This document shows, in pieces, positions 45,423-53,518 of a stretch of DNA of 64,000 nt. The stretch is from an uncultured Christensenella sp. (GTDB lineage Bacteria > Bacillota > Clostridia > Christensenellales > CAG-917), in contig CAJTQT010000001.1 in NCBI GenBank assembly GCA_910578325.1, positions 124,001 through 188,000 of the forward strand, given 5' to 3'. Made by a program: the position numbers and the translations under genes. Position 1 is the first letter of the stretch. Each line of letters opens with the position of its first letter. Below the pieces are notes generated by a model. It saw only the letters and a program-made list of their open reading frames with translations. It was not told where the DNA came from and searched no databases.

Positions 45423-46277
45423 TCAGTTATAATTTACGCAGACAAGTTGCAGTCCCTTAGCAGGCAGGGTTTTGCCCGCGAGAGTTCTGTCGCCGCTCTC
45501 GATTGCGTATTTCACGTCATCTGAGGAGAGTTTTCCCATTCCGCAATACACAAGCGTGCCCGCAATTATGCGCACCATATTGTACAGAAAACCGTTGCCC
45601 GTCACGCTTATCTCAACCGTGCAATCGAAAATTGTGTCGCCCGTTTTATTCCCGTTTGCGCCTTGCGTTTTCACTTCCGACGCGCCGTTTTCACTCCTCT
45701 CAGGCTCGGCGGCAGAACAAAAAACTCCCGCGGATTTATCCAACGGTTTCACGTTTATTTGAATGCCGTAAACAATTCTCACGGTATTTTTTATCACGCT
45801 GCCCGTCGCCTCGAAACACTTGAAATCGTGCTCGCCCTCTATCACGTCGGCGGCTTTTCGCATTCCGCTAAGATCAAGCGGAACCACCACTTGTTCGTGC
45901 GTCTGTTCGAGTATAGGAAGCCTGTGCCGCGACAGATACAGACTGTATCTGTACGTTTTGCGCTTTGCGGAAAATCTTGCGTTAAAACCGTCCGGCGCGA
46001 CCTCGCAAGAGAGCATACTTATGTCGTCAGGCAGATGCGAATTTACGGCGAACGGAATTTTGTCGGTCGGTATCGACGTATCCGCGTCGAAATGCACAAC
46101 CTGCGCAAGCGCGTGAACGCCCGCGTCCGTACGTCCGCTTGCCGTCGCCGCGACATCGCAACCGAAAGCCTTTTTCATCGCTTTTTCCAACGCCTCCTGC
46201 ACGCTGAGTCCGTTGAGTTGCCTCTGCCAGCCGACGTAATTTGCTCCGAAATACGATATCACCGCCACGTATCTCAT
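45423..46277 (-). CDS. truA: tRNA pseudouridine(38-40) synthase
   Basis: This 284-residue protein has the catalytic GRTDAGVHAL motif (Asp near residue 51), the NGFLYNMVRIIAGTL segment and the KTLPAKGLQLV C-terminal motif of TruA. About 35 extra polar residues (SAAEPERSENGASEV region, near 200-225) are inserted before the last domain. They are probably a surface loop and not an artefact, since the frame continues into conserved sequence. It overlaps the end of ecfT by four bases, the classic Bacillota arrangement. Confidence 0.95.
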   Translation of the reverse strand: MRYVAVISYFGANYVGWQRQLNGLSVQEALEKAMKKAFGCDVAATASGRTDAGVHALAQVVHFDADTSIPTDKIPFAVNSHLPDDISMLSCEVAPDGFNARFSAKRKTYRYSLYLSRHRLPILEQTHEQVVVPLDLSGMRKAADVIEGEHDFKCFEATGSVIKNTVRIVYGIQINVKPLDKSAGVFCSAAEPERSENGASEVKTQGANGNKTGDTIFDCTVEISVTGNGFLYNMVRIIAGTLVYCGMGKLSSDDVKYAIESGDRTLAGKTLPAKGLQLVCVNYN

Positions 46278-47125
46278 AACAAGTCTCCGAATATCGTCGA
46301 GTCGATATTTATTCCCACAGTCGGGAAATAATAACGCTCCAAAAGTATGACGGTAAAAAATCCGCCTATAAACAGAACGGCGATTATGTCGCCCACCCCG
46401 ATTACGGCTTTCTTCATTTTGGTGCGCTTATCGGTTGCATTATAGCACCGCGCGTCCATTGCAAACGCAAGTTCGTCGGCGCGCCTGAACGAGTTTACAA
46501 ACAACGGTATAAGCACGGGCAAAAGCGCTTTTATTCTTGATAGAACATTTCCTGTATCGAAACTTGCGCCGCGCGCTTTCTGTGCGGAAATTATCTTGTT
46601 CGTTTCTTCAAAAAGAGTGGGAATAAAACGCAGCGCAATGCTCATTATCATCGCTATATCTCGCACGGGAACTCTGATGAGTTTAAGCGGAGACATAAGG
46701 CTTTCAAGTCCGTCGGCAAGTTGCACAGGCGTTGTAGTCAATGACAGAAGTGACGCGCCAGAAATCAGCAAAACAAGCCTTAAAACCATTTTTATGGTAG
46801 TATGAACGCCCGTTTTTGTAATTACGGCGGTTCCTATCTGCGCAAGCACCTCTCCGTCTTTTATGAAAAACAGATTTATGACGGCAGTAAAAACAACTAT
46901 GAAAAGGATTCCTCTTACAGACTTTAAAACGGAAATAATGGGCAATCTTGCCAAAATAATAACGGCAAGCAACACCGCCGCGGTGAGCATAAAGCCGAAA
47001 TACGTATTGATAAAAAATATGGCGGTTATAAACAGTATCGTGAGCAGAAGTTTGACTCTCGCGTCAAGCCTGTGCACGGGAGAGTTTGTCGGGTAATACT
47101 GACCGAAAGCGACGTCCCTAAACAT
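46274..47125 (-). CDS. ecfT: Energy-coupling factor transporter transmembrane protein EcfT
   Basis: This 283-residue membrane protein has the EcfT coupling-helix motifs: ARG in SAQKARGASFD and a second Ala-Arg-Gly-like turn in the FRRADELAFAMDARCY region, plus five or so membrane helices. It forms the core of group II ECF vitamin and metal importers with EcfA1 and EcfA2. I chose the ATG at 47125, with GGAGGGG seven bases upstream inside ecfA2. An upstream extension in frame has no site. Confidence 0.92.
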   Translation of the reverse strand: MFRDVAFGQYYPTNSPVHRLDARVKLLLTILFITAIFFINTYFGFMLTAAVLLAVIILARLPIISVLKSVRGILFIVVFTAVINLFFIKDGEVLAQIGTAVITKTGVHTTIKMVLRLVLLISGASLLSLTTTPVQLADGLESLMSPLKLIRVPVRDIAMIMSIALRFIPTLFEETNKIISAQKARGASFDTGNVLSRIKALLPVLIPLFVNSFRRADELAFAMDARCYNATDKRTKMKKAVIGVGDIIAVLFIGGFFTVILLERYYFPTVGINIDSTIFGDLL

Positions 47126-48026
47126 TGCCGTTCCCCTCCGTTGCATCCACGTCGGCGACGGCGCGCTTTTTTGACAATGCCTTTGCGAGTTCTTCTGCAA
47201 GTTCGTCCATCGTCACGATATCGTCGGGAATCTCAACTCCCCGCTCTCTCAGAATATCCGAAAAAGACGTGGCGGTGGGCAAATCCAGACCGGCGTCCAA
47301 AATAAGACTGCGGTTGCAAAACACTTCTTTAGGAGTGCCGTCCGCAACTATTTCTCCATCTTTCAGCGCGACGATTCTGTCCGCAAGCATAGCCATATCG
47401 TCCATATTGTGCGAAACCGTTATGACGGTAGGCGACACTTCCCTTTGCAATTTTTTTACGAGCGCAAGTATCTCTTCTCTGCCGACAGGATCGAGTCCCG
47501 CCACCGGTTCGTCCAGCACGAGAATCTTCGGCTGCATCGCAATTACGCCCGCAATGGCAACTCTCCGCTTCTCTCCTCCGCTCAAATCGAAGGGACTGCG
47601 CTCTGCAAACCTGTCGTAGTCAAGACCGACGACTTCCAACGCGCGACGTACGCGGCGGTCGATTTCGTCCTTTTCGAGTTTCATATTCTTTGGTCCGAAC
47701 GCGACGTCTCTCGCAACCGTATCTTCGAACAACTGGTATTCGGGATACTGAAACACCATTCCCACTTCGAAACGCAGTTTTTTCAGCGTCTTTCTATCCT
47801 TTGCGGACATTCCGTTTACAACGACGGAGGAGCGCTTTTTATTCTGAACCTTTATAAGTCCGTTGAGATGTTGAATCAGCGTACTTTTGCCGCTTCCAGT
47901 CGCTCCGACAAGCCCCAAAAAAGTGCCTTCTTCCACGCTGAGACTCACGTTTTTCAACGCCTGCTTTTCATACGGCGTTTTTTTGGAATATACAAAATCG
48001 AGATTTTTTATTTCAACTGCCTGCAT
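47118..48026 (-). CDS. ecfA2: Energy-coupling factor ATPase EcfA2
   Basis: This 302-residue ABC ATPase has Walker A GATGSGKST, the Q-loop in VFQYPEYQLF, signature LSGGEKRR, Walker B ILVLDEPVAGLD and an H-switch in TVSHNMDD. It overlaps ecfA1 upstream by 19 bases and ecfT downstream by 8, so translation is coupled. No substrate-binding EcfS gene is in the window, as expected for shared group II modules. Confidence 0.93.
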   Translation of the reverse strand: MQAVEIKNLDFVYSKKTPYEKQALKNVSLSVEEGTFLGLVGATGSGKSTLIQHLNGLIKVQNKKRSSVVVNGMSAKDRKTLKKLRFEVGMVFQYPEYQLFEDTVARDVAFGPKNMKLEKDEIDRRVRRALEVVGLDYDRFAERSPFDLSGGEKRRVAIAGVIAMQPKILVLDEPVAGLDPVGREEILALVKKLQREVSPTVITVSHNMDDMAMLADRIVALKDGEIVADGTPKEVFCNRSLILDAGLDLPTATSFSDILRERGVEIPDDIVTMDELAEELAKALSKKRAVADVDATEGNGNV

Positions 48027-48841
48027 ATTTCCTCCGCGAGTTCCTCTTCGGATATGATCGCTCCGTCAAATACAAAACCTTTTTCCGCCAGATTTTTCGC
48101 AAGTCGGGTTATCGGCGGCAACGTCAGACCGCAGGCTTCGAGCAAACCCGACGCGAACACCTCTTTCGGCGACGCGTCCATTGCGATTCGTCCCTTTCTA
48201 AGCACAATGACTCTGTTTGCCATTGCCGCTTCTTCCATATTGTGAGTGATGTTTATGACCGTAATGCCGCTTTCGTTGAGTTTGCGGGCGATGTCCATAA
48301 TCTCTTTACGCCCGTTCGGGTCGAGCATTGACGTGGACTCGTCTAAAATCAATATTTCGGGTTTCATCGCCAGAACTCCCGCAATCGCGATACGCTGTTT
48401 CTGCCCTCCGCTGAGTTTTGACGCGGTACGCGTGCGGTATTCGCTCATTCCGACCGCTTCAAGCGCGTCCTGCACTCTCTTTACAATTTCCTCGCGCGGT
48501 ACTCCTATATTTTCCGGTCCGAACGCTATATCGTCCTCAATTATGGTTGCAACCATCTGATTGTCGGGATTCTGAAAAACCATACCCGCGCGCTTACGTA
48601 TCTCAAAAGTCTTGTCCTCGTCGGCAGTGGATATTCTGTCAATCAGAACTTCTCCGGACGTCGGCAAAAATAGCCCGTTAAGCAGTTTGGCAAGCGTACT
48701 TTTTCCGCTTCCGTTCATCCCCGCGAGCGCGATAAACTCCCCCTTCTCCACCGAAAAGGATACGTTTTTGAGCGCTTTGATATTGTAGCCCTCTTTTATA
48801 GGGTAAGTATAACTTACGTTTTTTATCTCAATCTGAGGCAT
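48008..48841 (-). CDS. ecfA1: Energy-coupling factor ATPase EcfA1
   Basis: This 277-residue ABC ATPase has Walker A GMNGSGKST, signature LSGGQKQR and Walker B ILILDESTSMLD, where the Ser after Glu is typical of EcfA1. It is the first gene of ecfA1-ecfA2-ecfT-truA. In many Bacillota this follows rplQ; here it follows a terminator and has its own promoter. The ATG is seven bases after a TATAAT, so the operon mRNA should be leaderless and ecfA1 has no upstream ribosome binding site. Confidence 0.93.
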   Translation of the reverse strand: MPQIEIKNVSYTYPIKEGYNIKALKNVSFSVEKGEFIALAGMNGSGKSTLAKLLNGLFLPTSGEVLIDRISTADEDKTFEIRKRAGMVFQNPDNQMVATIIEDDIAFGPENIGVPREEIVKRVQDALEAVGMSEYRTRTASKLSGGQKQRIAIAGVLAMKPEILILDESTSMLDPNGRKEIMDIARKLNESGITVINITHNMEEAAMANRVIVLRKGRIAMDASPKEVFASGLLEACGLTLPPITRLAKNLAEKGFVFDGAIISEEELAEEICRQLK

Positions 48842-48847
48842 AAGCGG

Positions 48848-48876
48848 ATTATATCACATTAGCCGCACGCGCGCAA
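48848..48876 (-). promoter_or_regulatory. Promoter abutting the ecfA1 start codon
   Basis: TTGCGC (48876-48871), a 17-base spacer, TATAAT (48853-48848), six bases, then ATG. The expected transcript start coincides with the start codon. Confidence 0.7.
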
Positions 48877-48945
48877 TTAGTATTGCAATATTCTCCGCCA
48901 TTAAAGCGCAATAAGACCGCTGCCCCTATCCTATTTCATACAACG

Positions 48946-48975
48946 AAAAACGCGGAGCGTCAATTCTCCGCGTTT
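48946..48975 (-). terminator. Terminator of the 49019-51071 lipoprotein pair
   Basis: On the minus strand AAACGCGGAG (48975-48966) pairs with CTCCGCGTTT (48957-48948) and runs into T residues. Confidence 0.8.
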
Positions 48976-49018
48976 CAATCATTGTTCGATAAACCCGCTC
49001 CGCGTGCGCAGTACGGTT

Positions 49019-49849
49019 TTATCTCTCTACAAATCCGAGTTTGACCGCCATAAACTCTACTTTTAATTCTATCGCCATTTTATCCTTATCCGTCTTTGTG
49101 ACGTTAAAAATCCCAAACGGCTGCGTATCTTGATTCTCCGCGCCTATACTGCCTACATAAATTGCTCTGTACAGAGTTCCGTCCTGTCCGACCACGTCTT
49201 TAATATGATAATCGCAGTCGAAAGTCAGCGTAAGTTGCGTATCGGCGGGAATTTTTTCAAGCAGATTTTTGGGCAGTTTCATATTTTTGCCTACGTAGTT
49301 CAGAATTTCTTTAACGCCATCGTTTTCGTAATCGAGTCCGTAAAGATAAAACCCGAGGCTCCTCTGTATGAGTTTGAGCGCGCCGTCCAGATCTCCCGCT
49401 TCGAGTTTGGACTTAAATCCCGGAAACATCGGCTCGACCATAGTGTCGACTCCGCCTTTTATATCAAAATTTTCAAGCATCTGACCTATCCCCTCGGCAT
49501 CAAGATTCAAATCGGGAATAAGATTGCTCAAATCCGAAAGCAGGGTTGGGATGACACCGAACAATCCCGCTTTGGTACGAATCTGGAAATGCATTTTCCC
49601 GTCTTTGCCGAAGACAAGATACGTATTTTCTTCATCCAACGCTAAGTCGAAAACTTTACTCACCAAAAACTTAGAGCCCTGCCCCATGATCGTTACGTTG
49701 GATTTATCGACGTCGAAATGCACGTCGGAAGCAAAATGATCCGAACTGTTTGCTCCGTCGTCGCAAGCGCAGAGCGCAACCGCGCAAATCGTAAGCATAA
49801 CGGCGATTATTGCTGATGTTATAATTTTCTTAAATACATTATTTTTCAT
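49019..49849 (-). CDS. Lipoprotein of unknown function
   Basis: This 276-residue protein has a signal peptide and lipobox ALCAC (cysteine near residue 29). The mature part alternates beta-prone segments (ENTYLVFGKDGKMHFQIRTK, DTQLTLTFDCDYHI) with a central helical part. The style resembles a single module of the giant lipoprotein, but I see no clear shared motif. It starts ten bases after the SGNH lipoprotein gene ends, with GAGGAG before the ATG, so both are one operon. Confidence 0.7.
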   Translation of the reverse strand: MKNNVFKKIITSAIIAVMLTICAVALCACDDGANSSDHFASDVHFDVDKSNVTIMGQGSKFLVSKVFDLALDEENTYLVFGKDGKMHFQIRTKAGLFGVIPTLLSDLSNLIPDLNLDAEGIGQMLENFDIKGGVDTMVEPMFPGFKSKLEAGDLDGALKLIQRSLGFYLYGLDYENDGVKEILNYVGKNMKLPKNLLEKIPADTQLTLTFDCDYHIKDVVGQDGTLYRAIYVGSIGAENQDTQPFGIFNVTKTDKDKMAIELKVEFMAVKLGFVER

Positions 49850-49859
49850 AGCCGTCTCC

Positions 49860-51071
49860 TCAATATACAGGCGTCCAGCCGTCGATTGCGTTGAAATACG
49901 CCATCGTCACATCAAAAAACGTCTCTGCGGAATCGATATCGGCAATAGCGGAAGCAACAGGGAAATTGCCGTTTCCTGCATTTTTATAGAGCCGATTTAT
50001 CTGTTCTTTTTTGATTTTCTTATAATTACTGACCGCATCCGGCGAAGAAACTCCCATTTCGTCGAGCAAATCCTGCGTAAGACCTGCAATCACCGCGTGT
50101 CCGAAGTTGGATGGATGCGTCCAGTCCTGATAGATAAGTTTTCTGCCCAGACTGTCGCCGCCGAGTTTTACGTTTCCGTCGACGTCTTTATCCGAAACTA
50201 CAACTTCTTCAAAAGCCTCGCGGGCATCGAGTATCGTAAACGCGTTCGGATGCTCTTCGAGATATCTGTCAAGCATTCCGTTGAGACAGCCGAGCAATTC
50301 GTCGCCGACTTTTCTGATCTGCGCGATAGTGGCTATGGGCTGACCTTCCGCGCCGAATCTGCCGTCGTCGGTTATTTGAGCAAGTTTGCGGTGAACGGTT
50401 GCGCTGAGATGCTTCGAACCCTCGAAGAATGGATTGTAAACTTTCTGGAATACGATTGTAGCGTCGGGATTGAGTTCTTTGAGCCTGTCGACGATATCGC
50501 AGATATCCTGATAGGTCGAGGGAAAATCGAATTCAACCTGAACCGGTTTGCCATCTGCGTCAAATCTTTCCACCGAATCCCTGTAAACTCTATCTCCGTT
50601 TTCCAGCGCATTGATAAGCGTCGTACCCTGCTCGTATTTCTGACGGAACTGCGGATCGGCAACTTCGAGCATCAGAAGTCCGAGATTGTATTGAAGAATG
50701 TTGTTGCCCAAAACGGAAATATGAATCATATCCGCTTCCTGCAAATGCGTCTTCATCAAGGTCGCGTTTTCATCTTCTCGGTTTAGAACTTCCAGCAATC
50801 CTTCTCCGCTGACGATTCCCGTCGAAGTCTTATGCCCCGACACCGAATGGTTATAATATCTGAAATTATTCACTCTGCCCACAAGCGCGTAATATCCGTA
50901 GTTGTCGCGCTCTCCCAGCGGCGACGGTCCTATCAACGCTTCGGCAATACTGTCGCCGACATAGACGATAGTATACGGCGTAGTCTCGGTCTTATCGCAG
51001 GCAGTCAGCGCAAACGCCGCAGTCACGATAAGCAGAACCACCGTCAAAATGCAAACGAACTTTCTTCTCAT
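49860..51071 (-). CDS. SGNH/GDSL-type hydrolase lipoprotein
   Basis: This 403-residue protein is anchored by lipobox ALTAC (cysteine near residue 25). The SGNH blocks are present: VYVGDSIAEALIG (catalytic Ser), VSGHKTSTG, ISVLGNNILQ (Asn block) and QDWTHPSNFGHAVIA with the Asp-x-x-His pair. It is therefore probably an active extracellular esterase or deacetylase, acting on surface polysaccharide or lipid. An insertion of about 100 residues separates blocks III and V. GGGGAAA precedes the ATG. Confidence 0.82.
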   Translation of the reverse strand: MRRKFVCILTVVLLIVTAAFALTACDKTETTPYTIVYVGDSIAEALIGPSPLGERDNYGYYALVGRVNNFRYYNHSVSGHKTSTGIVSGEGLLEVLNREDENATLMKTHLQEADMIHISVLGNNILQYNLGLLMLEVADPQFRQKYEQGTTLINALENGDRVYRDSVERFDADGKPVQVEFDFPSTYQDICDIVDRLKELNPDATIVFQKVYNPFFEGSKHLSATVHRKLAQITDDGRFGAEGQPIATIAQIRKVGDELLGCLNGMLDRYLEEHPNAFTILDAREAFEEVVVSDKDVDGNVKLGGDSLGRKLIYQDWTHPSNFGHAVIAGLTQDLLDEMGVSSPDAVSNYKKIKKEQINRLYKNAGNGNFPVASAIADIDSAETFFDVTMAYFNAIDGWTPVY

Positions 51072-51175
51072 CTGATTTCCCCTTATTTTAAAAATTGCAG
51101 TAAAACTACACTTGTATATTTTATATGAATACTGATGATTTGTAAATACCCAAACAAAACAAATCTCAATAAATA

Positions 51176-51213
51176 ATCCCGCGAACCGTTATCAATATAC
51201 GGTAACGCGGGAT
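51176..51213 (-). terminator. Terminator of the cyclophilin gene
   Basis: ATCCCGCG (51176-51183) pairs with CGCGGGAT (51206-51213), with an inner ACCGT/ACGGT stem. A TTATTTATT stretch follows on the minus strand. Confidence 0.7.
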
Positions 51214-51275
51214 AGAGTCAAATTTTGCGTCATAATCCTGAACGGATTCCACGCCGCCGAACAGGCGTACGATAC

Positions 51276-51785
51276 TCAGCCCTTTTGTACGAAACGGACG
51301 GTTTTCATTCTCTGTTCGGAAACGGGACGGTCGCCGCGGTCGGTAACGGTCGCTGCGATTCTGTCAACTACGTCCATTCCCTGCACAACTCTTCCGAACG
51401 CCGCATACTGTCCGTCAAGAAATTTCGCGTCCGCGTGACAAATGAAAAACTGTGACGACGCCGAATTATAAAACTGACTGCGCGCCATCGAGACAACTCC
51501 GCGCTCGTGGGAGAGCGGATTGTTTACGCCGTTAACGGAAAACTCGCCTTTAATAGTCTTGTCGCTTCCGCCCATTCCCGTACCTGTCGGGTCGCCGCCC
51601 TGAATCATAAATCCCGCTATAACTCTGTGAAAAATCAGGTTGTCATAAAAACCCTGCGACACGAGATTCTTGAAATTCTCTACTGTTACGGGTGCGCATT
51701 CAGCATTGAGTTCTACAACGATTTCGCCGCCGTCTTGCATAGTGATTTGCACATATTCGGTAGTTTTGTCAACTGTTTTATACAT
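51276..51785 (-). CDS. Cyclophilin-type peptidyl-prolyl isomerase
   Basis: This 169-residue cytoplasmic cyclophilin, without signal peptide, has FHRVIAGFMIQGGDPTGTG, SMARSQFYNSASSQFFI and FGRVVQGMDVVD, including the catalytic Arg and Phe positions. It catalyses cis-trans isomerisation of prolyl bonds. GAGAGG precedes the ATG. It follows the BaiN-type flavoprotein gene by 26 bases. Confidence 0.93.
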   Translation of the reverse strand: MYKTVDKTTEYVQITMQDGGEIVVELNAECAPVTVENFKNLVSQGFYDNLIFHRVIAGFMIQGGDPTGTGMGGSDKTIKGEFSVNGVNNPLSHERGVVSMARSQFYNSASSQFFICHADAKFLDGQYAAFGRVVQGMDVVDRIAATVTDRGDRPVSEQRMKTVRFVQKG

Positions 51786-51811
51786 ATAAACCTCTCTTTT
51801 TGTGATTTTTG

Positions 51812-53014
51812 TTAAAATCTATTTTTTATCAAAGCCGTAGCCGCCGCTTTCGCGCTGCTCCACGCCCATTGCAGATTATATCCTCCGCAGTCGCCGTCTA
51901 CGTCCAACGCTTCTCCGATAGCGTACGCGCCTCTGACTTTAAGAGACATAAGTCCGGAATCGAATTCGCGCGGGTTAAGTCCGCCGGACATAACCTGCGC
52001 AAGACTCGCGTCGCCAAGACCTTCTATTGTCAGTTTGTATGACTTTATGACATTGGCTATCGCGCTTATTTTACTCACCGCTTTGTCATCCGGCGCGCAT
52101 CCTGCCGCGGCAATTATTCGCTCCTGAACTCTGCTGTGGAAAGTGCCGAGCATAAGTTCTCCCACCGTCAGTCCGCGGTCTCTGCGTCGCAGAATATCCT
52201 CGACTTCCGCGCGGGAATATTCGGGCATAAAGTCCAAAGTCAGCAAATCTCCCTCGTGCGCGCGACCTCTGGCAATCTCGCCAGACATATTGAAAACCGC
52301 AATTCCGCTCACTCCGAAATCTTTGAAAAGAACCTCTCCGACCTCGTATCTGTATCCTATTCTTACGCCTGCTTTGACGCGCACTCCCTGCAATCCTTTT
52401 ATTCCTTCCTTATCCGTCTTTATCGGAACAAGGCAGGGGACCATACGCCTTACGGTGTGTCCGAAAGCGGCATATAAATCTGTGCTGTCCTTGCCGAACG
52501 TTGCGGGAGAACCTGTTGCAAGAACTATGCTGTCCGCCGTAAATTTGAAAGATTCGTTTGGTTTTGCGTCGTGTTTGATTACTCCGCTGACGTTGAACGT
52601 ATCGTTGAAATTCTCTATGAAATTTACGAAATACCCCGTAAAAATCTCCGTGCCTCTGCGCTCGACTTCGCGGCGCAGAACGTCCAGAACGGAAGACGCG
52701 CATTCGCTGTACGGATAAACGCGCTTGTCTATAACCTTTGTGACAAGCCCCATCTTCTCAAACGTCGCTATCGTATCGTGCGCGTCGAATGCGTCGATAA
52801 TTTCTTCGACTACATTCGGCTTATTGTAATGCACGATATTCATATCAAGGTTAGTCAGATTGCACTTTCCGTTTCCGGTGGCAAGCAGTTTTTTGCCGAC
52901 GCGCTCATTGCTTTCCACAATCGCAACGCGCATATTCGAAGGCAACTGCGAAGCGAGAAACAATCCTCCCGCTCCGCCGCCAATGATTATAACGTCAAAT
53001 TTTTCGGTGTTCAT
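51812..53014 (-). CDS. BaiN/HI0933-family flavoprotein
   Basis: This 400-residue protein starts with a dinucleotide-binding motif, VIIIGGGAGGLFLA, then ATGNGKCNLTN, the family's hallmark. Near the C-terminus MSGGLNPREFD and GEALDVDGDCGGYNLQWAW match the FAD-contacting end. Members are FAD-dependent oxidoreductases of the YhiN/BaiN group; one is associated with bile-acid reduction, but most have no assigned substrate. The ATG lies six bases after a TAATAT -10 box and no ribosome binding site is present, so a leaderless mRNA is predicted. Confidence 0.88.
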   Translation of the reverse strand: MNTEKFDVIIIGGGAGGLFLASQLPSNMRVAIVESNERVGKKLLATGNGKCNLTNLDMNIVHYNKPNVVEEIIDAFDAHDTIATFEKMGLVTKVIDKRVYPYSECASSVLDVLRREVERRGTEIFTGYFVNFIENFNDTFNVSGVIKHDAKPNESFKFTADSIVLATGSPATFGKDSTDLYAAFGHTVRRMVPCLVPIKTDKEGIKGLQGVRVKAGVRIGYRYEVGEVLFKDFGVSGIAVFNMSGEIARGRAHEGDLLTLDFMPEYSRAEVEDILRRRDRGLTVGELMLGTFHSRVQERIIAAAGCAPDDKAVSKISAIANVIKSYKLTIEGLGDASLAQVMSGGLNPREFDSGLMSLKVRGAYAIGEALDVDGDCGGYNLQWAWSSAKAAATALIKNRF

Positions 53015-53020
53015 AGAATT

Positions 53021-53049
53021 ATATTATCACACCGCATATTTTTTTGCAA
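53021..53049 (-). promoter_or_regulatory. Promoter abutting the flavoprotein start codon
   Basis: TTGCAA (53049-53044), a 17-base spacer, TAATAT (53026-53021), six bases, ATG at 53014. An overlapping TATAAT at 53023-53018 would have a 20-base spacer and is less likely. Confidence 0.65.
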
Positions 53050-53065
53050 CGGCGGTTATGTCTGT

Positions 53066-53518
53066 TTACAGATTATTTACCTGCAAATATACGTCCAGAA
53101 CTTCGCACGCGTCTTCGTTCGGTCCCACGCGCAAAAGTCCGCGCAGACACCCCGCTATAAGCGGATTGAGTTCAAGTCCCGTTTGTATCGCGCGTGTGTC
53201 CGTCTTTATACCGTAGCATCTCTTGCCTTTCGCAAAAGCATAGCCTAATTCTACGCACGCGCCGTCATCGGGAACCCGTCCGTCGAGCACCATAACAACG
53301 ACGTCCGCATTATCGACTTCTGCCGTATCCTTAGCAAATATCTGCCTTACGATTTGCGCCTGACTGCCGTTGAGCGCCGCCGCCTCGAATCCGTCTCTTT
53401 GAGGCAAAAACACCTCGTAACCGTGCTTTTCAAGAACGTCCGTAATTTTTAGATTATAGTCTTTTTCCGCCGCATTAAACAGCGGTCCCGCCAGATACAC
53501 TCTTGTTTTTCTTGTCAT
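53066..53518 (-). CDS. Nucleoside 2-deoxyribosyltransferase family protein
   Basis: This 150-residue protein has RVYLAGPLFNAAEKDY and VVMVLDGRVPDDGACVELGY, the latter containing the catalytic glutamate of the family. It exchanges or removes the base of 2-deoxyribonucleosides in salvage. Its ATG lies inside the 3' end of the HD-domain gene (44-base out-of-frame overlap), with an AGGAGGA site there, so the two are translationally coupled. Confidence 0.88.
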   Translation of the reverse strand: MTRKTRVYLAGPLFNAAEKDYNLKITDVLEKHGYEVFLPQRDGFEAAALNGSQAQIVRQIFAKDTAEVDNADVVVMVLDGRVPDDGACVELGYAFAKGKRCYGIKTDTRAIQTGLELNPLIAGCLRGLLRVGPNEDACEVLDVYLQVNNL

